From CALREA01 sp041674865 (GTDB lineage: Bacteria > Patescibacteriota > Gracilibacteria > UBA1369 > UBA12463), in NCBI GenBank assembly GCA_041674865.1, contig JBAYUX010000014.1, positions 1 to 24,180 of the forward strand: a stretch of DNA of 24,180 nucleotides, given 5' to 3'. Position 1 is the stretch's first letter. Each line of letters starts with the position of its first letter. Below, piece by piece: positions 14,411-21,374 of this stretch. The notes beneath the pieces are model-generated. The model saw only the letters and a list, made by a program, of their open reading frames with translations, did no database searches and was not told the origin of the DNA. Made by a program: the position numbers and the translations under genes.

Positions 14411-16681
14411 TTACTTGGAAGGTTGCTGGAGGGTGATGCCGAGCCGCTTTGCGGCGAGGCGTGCAGCGTGCAATCGAAGATCGGTGTTTTGGTATTCTTG
14501 TACAAGTTCATAAGAAGGGAGTGCTATGCAGACGACATTTTCTCTCTTTCCGGCGACAACATTTGCAACTGCGCCTTTTCCCGTGAGGGCTGAAATCTCA
14601 CCCATAATGCTTCCTGGTGAAAGGATGACATCTCTACCATTACTTAATTTAACAACTGCTCGTCCTTTTACGACGACGAGAACTCGTTCTGGTTTTTCTC
14701 CTTCGTGAATCATAACTTCGCCAGCCGGAAATGTTTCCATCTGAAGAATATCTGGATTGAGATCCGCTACCTCGAGGAAACGTGAGAGACATGGAAGTTC
14801 ATCAATAGTTGTTCCACCTTCTAAATCTTCCAGTGTTTCCATAACTCGAGCCGTTTGGTTTTCGTGTTCATTTCTACTCATGTGAATTTTTTCACAATCG
14901 ATAAGTGTTTGAATTTGCGTTATTGACAATCCTGTTTTACGAAGATCGTTCCAATATTGTGCTCGCTCTTTGCCTTCTCCTTTTACAACCCTTTCTTCAT
15001 CTATGAGTGCTTTTTGTGTTTCTGTTATTTTTCCAAAGCCCGAGAGTGTTTCGATCTGCTCCCATGTTGGGCGAGCTCCGAGTGCTCCAATTTCGTTCGC
15101 AAGTTTTTGTTGTGCTGGTGTTTGTGCTCGCGCTGCATTTGGCGCGAAGACGCGATTTACTAAGCCTGGTGTGAGTTCGGCGATTGTTCTTTTTTCAAAT
15201 CGCTTTTCAAAAAGAAGAGGATAACTCTCCTCATCTACTTTGAGTGATAGTGTTCTATCTTGTTCTTTTGTCATGATGCCTCGTTGCTGCATTTCTTCGA
15301 GTTCGTTTGTGAGACCGCCATCTCGAGTTGCGATTTTTTCGAGTTCGCCGCGTACTTGCTCAAGAGGCCAGTCTAATATATTTTCTCCATTTTCAATTCC
15401 TTTGTACATGATGATGTAGAGTGCAACCATCATTGGTTTGTTACTTTTGAGTAGCTGATTGAAGCGCTCCTTTTCTTCTGTGAGTCGTTGTCGACCATAT
15501 GCTTCTGATGCCTCTCGATTTCCATCTGGCATGTAAAATGGTGCTCCATGCCGCGCCTGTTCTACGGGAGCCCACACTGTTCCCTGATAAAACATTCCTG
15601 AGATAAATCCAATAAATCCACCATGATATCCTTCTGGTCCTGCGTCTTTTGCGAGACTTCGTCGATAGTCTTCTAGTCGATTCGCAAGGTTCGCCTGGAG
15701 AACATTGGCAGTGTTGGTGGATCCAGAAATGTCGGCGTTTTTTGAGAGCCATGCTGGACCACTGTTAATGAGTCTCTTGATGTTTGGAAGAGCTGTAACG
15801 GGAATTTCACCTCCGTTTTTGTCATAGAGAGTTTCGAGAATGCTGATTGCATATTCGTCGAATGCAACAGAGTCGGGTGGAGCGAATCGATCACGAAAAA
15901 CGGTTGCTGCGATAGAGGCGGCAATGACGTCGATCGTTGGATATTCTACCGTTCTCCCGTTTTCAGTAAGCTTTATCGTTTCCTTTCGTATCTTACTGAG
16001 GGCGTGTAAATGTTTTTTTGATCTTCGCATTTCTCCTCTTTCTTCGAGGTCTGCCATCTCTTCAGACATTTTGATATCCTCCATGAGGATTTTGAAACTC
16101 TGCACCTCGTCACCTTTCTCTCCGACTGGAGATACTGGGGCGAGACCGTTTCCCGTATCGTGATAGAGTGCGGTAATAACGAGCGCCTTGAGAAGCTTTG
16201 GATCGGTATATCCAGCAACATCTGCTACTTGTAAAATTTCTCGAGCCATTCCGAGTGCATGTGGAGCACTGTGGTACTGGTCGGTATTGAGATAATGTCC
16301 AATAGCATGACGTGTGAGATCTTTAAGTTCTTCTGCGTCTTCCGGAGAAAAGTGTTCGTTGATTGCGGCGAAGAGGCGATTTGTTGCTTGTCGCGCCGAC
16401 TCCATCTGCCCGTATCGTCTTCGAGTTCGCTCCATGGCAGATTTTCTCTCGGACTTTTTTACTCCGAGAATATTTGTTTTTTTACCTTCGGCTTGAAGTT
16501 TTTGCAGTATGGAAAGTCGGGCCACCTCGTCTTTTGGGGTGTATTCCTTGAGGGTGCTCGTTAAATCAATTCCATCTCGTATCACTTCAATCTGTGGATG
16601 ATCTCGAGTATCGACATGGCTAACAACCTCATGAATATGGGGCGATTCTGTTTTGCCTGGTTCGTTTGGTGGTTTTGTCAT
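14411..16681 (-). CDS. HD-domain phosphodiesterase-like protein with C-terminal cyclic-nucleotide-binding-like domain
   Basis: The 756-residue protein has an all-helical domain at about 95-375 resembling class I cyclic nucleotide phosphodiesterases. Tyr136-His137 and His141 (YHSAPHA) match the general acid and first metal ligand; His174-Asp175 (YHDTGN) is the HD pair; Asp317 in ADIS matches the second metal Asp. A GFIGFI segment at about 355-360 follows, as in that family, but without the conserved Gln before it. A helical region, partly charged, spans about 390-640. Residues 648-745 form a cyclic-nucleotide-binding-like beta-roll (FPAGEVMIHEGEKPERVLVVVKG). Its phosphate-binding cassette reads GEISALTGKGAVANVVA at 694-710, and the Arg that normally holds the cyclic phosphate is Ala. 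Soluble, no signal peptide. It is the first gene of a unit with the glycosyltransferase. A nucleotide phosphodiesterase or signalling role is likely; the substrate is unknown. Confidence 0.78.
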   Translation of the reverse strand: MTKPPNEPGKTESPHIHEVVSHVDTRDHPQIEVIRDGIDLTSTLKEYTPKDEVARLSILQKLQAEGKKTNILGVKKSERKSAMERTRRRYGQMESARQATNRLFAAINEHFSPEDAEELKDLTRHAIGHYLNTDQYHSAPHALGMAREILQVADVAGYTDPKLLKALVITALYHDTGNGLAPVSPVGEKGDEVQSFKILMEDIKMSEEMADLEERGEMRRSKKHLHALSKIRKETIKLTENGRTVEYPTIDVIAASIAATVFRDRFAPPDSVAFDEYAISILETLYDKNGGEIPVTALPNIKRLINSGPAWLSKNADISGSTNTANVLQANLANRLEDYRRSLAKDAGPEGYHGGFIGFISGMFYQGTVWAPVEQARHGAPFYMPDGNREASEAYGRQRLTEEKERFNQLLKSNKPMMVALYIIMYKGIENGENILDWPLEQVRGELEKIATRDGGLTNELEEMQQRGIMTKEQDRTLSLKVDEESYPLLFEKRFEKRTIAELTPGLVNRVFAPNAARAQTPAQQKLANEIGALGARPTWEQIETLSGFGKITETQKALIDEERVVKGEGKERAQYWNDLRKTGLSITQIQTLIDCEKIHMSRNEHENQTARVMETLEDLEGGTTIDELPCLSRFLEVADLNPDILQMETFPAGEVMIHEGEKPERVLVVVKGRAVVKLSNGRDVILSPGSIMGEISALTGKGAVANVVAGKRENVVCIALPSYELVQEYQNTDLRLHAARLAAKRLGITLQQPSK

Positions 16682-16702
16682 GCGATTTTTTTATGCTTCC
16701 TT

Positions 16703-16731
16703 ATTATAGCATTTTCTGTGTTTTCTGTCTA
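16703..16731 (-). promoter_or_regulatory. Strong promoter of the HD-domain gene
   Basis: TAGACA and TATAAT are separated by 17 bases on the minus strand, with TGC directly before the -10 (extended -10). This is the best sigma-70-type promoter in the window. It gives a leader of only about 14-15 bases. An AAGGAA run in the leader is too far upstream and too close to the start point to be a convincing ribosome binding site. Confidence 0.8.
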
Positions 16732-16753
16732 TTTCAAGGCTAAATGGGGATTT

Positions 16754-16782
16754 AAAAAGCCGCCCCGGAACGGGGCGGCTTT
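16754..16782 (-). terminator. Rho-independent terminator after rpoC
   Basis: AAAGCCGCCCCG (16756-16767) and CGGGGCGGCTTT (16771-16782) form a perfect 12-bp stem with a 3-base loop. On the minus strand it runs into five U. It closes the rpoB-ssb-rpoC transcript about 65 bases past the rpoC stop and lies just upstream of the promoter of the HD gene. Confidence 0.93.
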
Positions 16783-16811
16783 GATTTTCTATTCGAATGG
16801 GGGCGGGGGCG

Positions 16812-16831
16812 ATCCGGCCTAATCGCCGGAT
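16812..16831. other. Palindromic hairpin in the rpoC 3' untranslated region
   Basis: ATCCGGC and GCCGGAT form a perfect 7-bp stem with a 6-base loop. It is followed toward rpoC by a second small palindrome (GCGC-TAT-GCGC near 16835-16845). No U-tract is attached. It lies between the stop codon and the terminator, as does the GC-rich hairpin after fusA. Confidence 0.5.
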
Positions 16832-16847
16832 GTTGCGCTATGCGCTG

Positions 16848-19800
16848 CTACACGATTGGGCAGACATCTGAGCTTCGTTCAAACTCAGCGATGTATTCAT
16901 TTCGTTCCACCATGTTGACTGGTTCCTTTCGGAGGCCACGCTTGATTTCGTCGTCCATACGGTCGTTCATATTCTGAACGATATCCTGGTGACGCTTTCG
17001 GTATGTAGCTCCTGCTGGAATCAATTTACCAATGATAACGTTTTCCTTGAGACCTTCGAGCTTGTCGATTCGCTTCGTTGTAGAAGCTTCAACGAGAACA
17101 CGGATTGTTTCCTGGAATGATGCTGCTGAAAGCCATGAATCCGTACAGAGAGAAATTCGTGTCAAACCAAGGAGAAGACGTTCAGCGCGTGCTGGTTTTT
17201 TGCCAGCATCTTTTGCGATATTGTTTCGGTTCGTATATGTGATGATGTCTGAGATCTCACCAGGGAGGAAGTCAGTATCACCTGATTCAACGATACGGAC
17301 TTTTGAAAGCATCTGACGAGCGATAATTTCGATGTGCTTATCGTTAATCGTCTGACCCTGTGAAGCGTAAATGTTCTGAACCTCAGTCATGATGTACTTC
17401 GACACCGTGTAGATATCAGTAAGTCGCATAAGTTCCCGGAGGTTGAAGTGACCTGCAGTCATAGCGTCACCCTTCTTTACCGTCTGACCTTCTTTGACCT
17501 TGATCGTCTTGCCTGATGGAACCTTGTATCGCTTCTCGCTTGTTCCCTCGGTCTTAACGGTAATCTTCTCATCATCAATTTCATGAACAACACATGCTGC
17601 ATCAACTTTGAGTGATGCCTTGTTGTCTGGATTTTGAGCAAGAATTTCGCCATCCTTGAGTTTCTGTCCAGCCTTGACTACGATTGTCATTTCAGAAGGA
17701 ACGAGATAGCTCTTTTCAACTGGCTTGTCGTTGGTAAGAACAAGTTCGATCTGCTGACCCTTCTTGTCGAGAGTGACGGTTCCGTCAAACTCTGCAAAGA
17801 GTGCTGGTGACTTTGGTGTTCGTGCTTCGAAGAGTTCTTCAACACGAGTAAGACCCTGAGTAATATCTTTTCCTTCAGCGACACCACCCATGTGGAACGT
17901 ACGCATCGTGAGCTGAGTACCAGGTTCACCGATTGACTGTGCGGCGATAATACCTACGGCTGTTCCGACTTCTACTGTCTGGTTTGTACCGAGGTCCTTA
18001 CCGTAACACTTTACGCAGATACCACCTTCCGTCATACATGTGAGAACTGATCGAACACCAACTGCTTCGATGTTTTCTTTTCGAATCTTCTTGATGATCG
18101 CGTTGTCGATTTCAATATCTTTCTCGATGATAATTTCTCCTGTCTTTGGAGAGAAGACTGGCTCAGTAAGAACTCGTCCGTAAATTCGGTTTTCGAATTC
18201 TTCACCGATCGCAATAGACTCTTCACGAGTAACGTGATGAACCATCTTTGATCCACAATCGTACTCTCGGATAACAACATCCTGTACGGCATCAACGAGA
18301 CGTCGTGTGAGGTAACCTGCCTCAGCTGTTTTAAGAGCTGTATCTGACTTACCTTTACGTCCACCGTGCGTAGCGATGAAGTACTCAAGAATCGTAAATC
18401 CTTCCTTCAAGTTTGATTTAATTGGGAGCTCGATCGTTTTACCAGCCGGGTTAGCAACGAGACCCTTCATACCACAGAGCTGAGTAACCTGACCCCAGTT
18501 ACCACGAGCACCAGAGATAATCATGTAGTGGAGGTGGTTTTCGTCGTCGAAGGCCTTGATCATTGATGTCGCAACTTCTGACTTCGTTTGTCCCCAAACT
18601 TTAATGGTGTGGAGATATCGTTCCTCATCTGTTACGAGACCGTGAGCAAACTGGAGGTTGATCTGATGAACAACTTCACTCGATTTCTCAACAATAGCCT
18701 CTTTGTCGTCTGGAACGATCATATCTGCAGCACCGATTGAAAGACCGGATGATGTAGCATACTTGAATCCAATACGCTTAAGAGAGTCAGCTGTGATAGC
18801 GGTGATATCTGTTCCACACTGTTCAAATGTATCGGCAATAATATTTTCAAGACGTTTCTTGTCGATCGTCTCGTTGATATATCCGAGCTGCTTAGCGATG
18901 AATGTGTTGAAGATCAATCGTCCAACTGTTGTGTCCATGATTCGTCCATCCTTGATTCGAGCCTTAACTGGAGCCTGGATGTGGACAAGTCCTGATTGGT
19001 GAGCAAGTACTGCTTCTTCTGTTGATGCGAAGACCATGCCTTCTCCCTGTTTTCCTGCTGTCATCTTCGTAAGGTAGTAACATCCGAGAACCATATCCTG
19101 TGTAGGAGCGATAATTGGATGACCTGCTGAAGGCTTCAAAAGGTTTCGAGCGGAGAGCATAAGTTCTCGTGCTTCTGTCTGTGCTTGTCCTGAAAGTGGA
19201 ACGTGTACTGCCATCTGATCACCATCGAAGTCGGCGTTGAACGCTGCACAAACGAGTGGGTGAATCTGAATAGCCTTACCTTCTACGAGTACTGGCTGGA
19301 AGGCCTGGATACCGAGACGGTGAAGTGTAGGAGCACGATTCAAAAGTACGTATTGGTTTCGTGTGACATCTTCGAGAATATCCCAAACCTCTTTCTTTCC
19401 AGATTGAATAAGTTTTTCTGCATTCTTGATGTTGTGTGCGTAACCATCACGGATGAGCTTACCAATAACGAATGGTCGGAAAAGCTCGAGAGCCATAAGT
19501 TTTGGAAGACCAAACTGGTGAAGTTTGAGTTTTGGACCGACCACGATAACGGAACGACCAGAATAGTCGACACGTTTACCGAGAAGGTTCTGACGGAAAC
19601 GACCCTGCTTACCCTTGAGCATGTCAGAGAGTGAACGAAGCTTTCGCTTGTCGCCAGCGTTGAATACTGATCGACCTGATCGAACGTTGTTGTTGAGGAG
19701 TGTATCGACTGCTTCCTGAAGCATACGTTTTTCATTTCGTGAAATAACTTCTGGAGCGCCGATTGCGAGAAGTCTCTTCAAACGATTGTTTCGGTTGATA

Positions 19801-20816
19801 ACACGTCGGTAGAGATCATTAAGATCAGATGCCGCGAAACGACCACCGTCGAGCTGAACCATAGGTCGAAGATCTGGTGGAATAACTGGAAGAACCGTCA
19901 TGATCATCCACTCAGGCTTGATGTCGCTCTGTGCGAGAGATGTAACGAGTTTCAATCGCTTCATGATCTTCTTCTGTTTCTGTCCAGATGTCTTCTTGAG
20001 ATCAACTTCGAGCTGTTCCTGAAGTTTCTTGAGATCGAGTGATGCAATGATATCTCGGATCGCTTCAGCACCTGTTGATGACTTGAAAACGTGACCGAAC
20101 TTTACTGACATATCTCGGTACTCATACTCTGAGTAGACCTTTCCAACGGAAATGCCTGTGAGCTCCTCCTTGGCTGTCTGGTAATTTTCATCGAGTTCTT
20201 CGAGCTTCTTCGCGTAGTCTTTTTGAACGCCGGCCTCCATGGAGACTTTCTTGTCTCCTTCGAGTCCTTCGCTTCGTGCCTTCATTTCTTCTTTCATGTC
20301 ATCCTGAACCTTCTTTCGGTGAACCTTGTATTCTCCGTCGAGCTGTTCTCGTGCCTCTACTTTTGACTTCTCATCCATGTGAGTAACAACGTAGGCAGCG
20401 AAGTAAACAACTTGTTCAAGAGACTTGATAGGAAGATCGAGAAGAAGTCCAATACGACTTGGTGTTGAACGAAGGAACCAGATGTGAGTTACTGGAACAG
20501 CGAGCTTGATGTGACCCATACGTTCACGTCGAACACTTGATCGTGTGACTTCAACGCCACACTTTTCACAGATAACACCCTTGTATCGGATTCGCTTATA
20601 TTTTCCACAGTAACACTCCCAGTTTTTCGTAGGTCCAAAGATCTTCTCACAGAAGAGACCGTCTCGTTCTGGCTTTTGTGTTCGGTAGTTGATGGTTTCA
20701 GGTTTTTTGACCTCACCATGGGACCATCCCAGCATTGTTTCTGGGGAAGCAATTGAGATCGAAATCGCATCAAAGATATCGAGTTTATTGCTTTTTTGTT
20801 GAGCTATTGTTTGCAT
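16848..20816 (-). CDS. rpoC: DNA-directed RNA polymerase subunit beta'
   Basis: This 1,322-residue protein is the largest RNA polymerase subunit. The N-terminal zinc site uses Cys68, Cys70, Cys83 and Cys86. A charged coiled-coil-like insert spans about 150-230. The catalytic magnesium motif NADFDGDQM is at 527-535, the second zinc site is formed by Cys near 854, 927, 934 and 937, and the trigger-loop region (AQSIGEPGTQLTMRTFHMGG) is near 959-978. The large lineage insert seen in E. coli is absent and length is typical of beta' without it. The start (ATGCAAACA) lacks a Shine-Dalgarno motif. It begins 45 bases after ssb with no promoter between, so it belongs to the rpoB transcript, and ends in a strong terminator. 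Confidence 0.98.
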   Translation of the reverse strand: MQTIAQQKSNKLDIFDAISISIASPETMLGWSHGEVKKPETINYRTQKPERDGLFCEKIFGPTKNWECYCGKYKRIRYKGVICEKCGVEVTRSSVRRERMGHIKLAVPVTHIWFLRSTPSRIGLLLDLPIKSLEQVVYFAAYVVTHMDEKSKVEAREQLDGEYKVHRKKVQDDMKEEMKARSEGLEGDKKVSMEAGVQKDYAKKLEELDENYQTAKEELTGISVGKVYSEYEYRDMSVKFGHVFKSSTGAEAIRDIIASLDLKKLQEQLEVDLKKTSGQKQKKIMKRLKLVTSLAQSDIKPEWMIMTVLPVIPPDLRPMVQLDGGRFAASDLNDLYRRVINRNNRLKRLLAIGAPEVISRNEKRMLQEAVDTLLNNNVRSGRSVFNAGDKRKLRSLSDMLKGKQGRFRQNLLGKRVDYSGRSVIVVGPKLKLHQFGLPKLMALELFRPFVIGKLIRDGYAHNIKNAEKLIQSGKKEVWDILEDVTRNQYVLLNRAPTLHRLGIQAFQPVLVEGKAIQIHPLVCAAFNADFDGDQMAVHVPLSGQAQTEARELMLSARNLLKPSAGHPIIAPTQDMVLGCYYLTKMTAGKQGEGMVFASTEEAVLAHQSGLVHIQAPVKARIKDGRIMDTTVGRLIFNTFIAKQLGYINETIDKKRLENIIADTFEQCGTDITAITADSLKRIGFKYATSSGLSIGAADMIVPDDKEAIVEKSSEVVHQINLQFAHGLVTDEERYLHTIKVWGQTKSEVATSMIKAFDDENHLHYMIISGARGNWGQVTQLCGMKGLVANPAGKTIELPIKSNLKEGFTILEYFIATHGGRKGKSDTALKTAEAGYLTRRLVDAVQDVVIREYDCGSKMVHHVTREESIAIGEEFENRIYGRVLTEPVFSPKTGEIIIEKDIEIDNAIIKKIRKENIEAVGVRSVLTCMTEGGICVKCYGKDLGTNQTVEVGTAVGIIAAQSIGEPGTQLTMRTFHMGGVAEGKDITQGLTRVEELFEARTPKSPALFAEFDGTVTLDKKGQQIELVLTNDKPVEKSYLVPSEMTIVVKAGQKLKDGEILAQNPDNKASLKVDAACVVHEIDDEKITVKTEGTSEKRYKVPSGKTIKVKEGQTVKKGDAMTAGHFNLRELMRLTDIYTVSKYIMTEVQNIYASQGQTINDKHIEIIARQMLSKVRIVESGDTDFLPGEISDIITYTNRNNIAKDAGKKPARAERLLLGLTRISLCTDSWLSAASFQETIRVLVEASTTKRIDKLEGLKENVIIGKLIPAGATYRKRHQDIVQNMNDRMDDEIKRGLRKEPVNMVERNEYIAEFERSSDVCPIV

Positions 20817-20861
20817 AAAGTGTGAAGAGTTTATTGATGTAGAAGGGAATTCTTGGAGAGG

Positions 20862-21335
20862 CTAGACGCCGAAGTTCTGATTAATATCAATGGAGGATTC
20901 TTCGTTAATTGCTGGTTGGTCGTCGATCCATGTGTCGTGTGATTCTTGTCCTTCGCTTGATTCGCTTGGCGTGTACTCTTGGCTGAAATCTCCTTCTTCT
21001 CGTTCTCGCTTATCGAGCATAACGAGGTCGTTGATGACAATTTCTGTCTTGAACTTTCGAATGCCTTCTGGTGTATCCCAACTTCGAGTCTTGAGATAAC
21101 CCTCTATGTAGAGAAGTTTGCTCTTACGAATGTGGGCCTTGCAGATGTCAGCGAGGTGAGCCCATGCGACAACGTCGTGATATTCAGCTGATTGCATCTT
21201 TCGTCCGTCGCGTGTCATCCATGTTCGATTGGTGGCGATGGTGAAGGTTGCAACTGTCTGACCGCTTCCTGTTGCCCTTATTTCTGGATCTCTCGTGACA
21301 TTTCCTATCAGAATTACTTTGTTAATGCTTCTCAT
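20862..21335 (-). CDS. ssb: Single-stranded DNA-binding protein
   Basis: This 157-residue protein has a full OB-fold at about 1-108. It begins with NKVILIGNVTRDPEIRATGSGQ and includes TFTIATNRTW at about 30-39, an EYHDVVAW strand at 51-58, and YIEGYLKTRSW at 76-86. Trp39, Trp58 and Trp86 are candidates for stacking on DNA bases. A flexible acidic tail follows (about 109-157). The end reads DINQNFGV, so the usual acidic tip ending in Pro-Phe, which docks partner proteins in many bacteria, is altered. SSB protects single-stranded DNA in replication and repair. The gene lies 39 bases after rpoB and 45 before rpoC on the same strand, an unusual place. It has no Shine-Dalgarno motif. Confidence 0.96.
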   Translation of the reverse strand: MRSINKVILIGNVTRDPEIRATGSGQTVATFTIATNRTWMTRDGRKMQSAEYHDVVAWAHLADICKAHIRKSKLLYIEGYLKTRSWDTPEGIRKFKTEIVINDLVMLDKREREEGDFSQEYTPSESSEGQESHDTWIDDQPAINEESSIDINQNFGV

Positions 21336-21374
21336 TTGGTAGAAAAATTATGGGTAAGATTCGTACGGAAGTGA

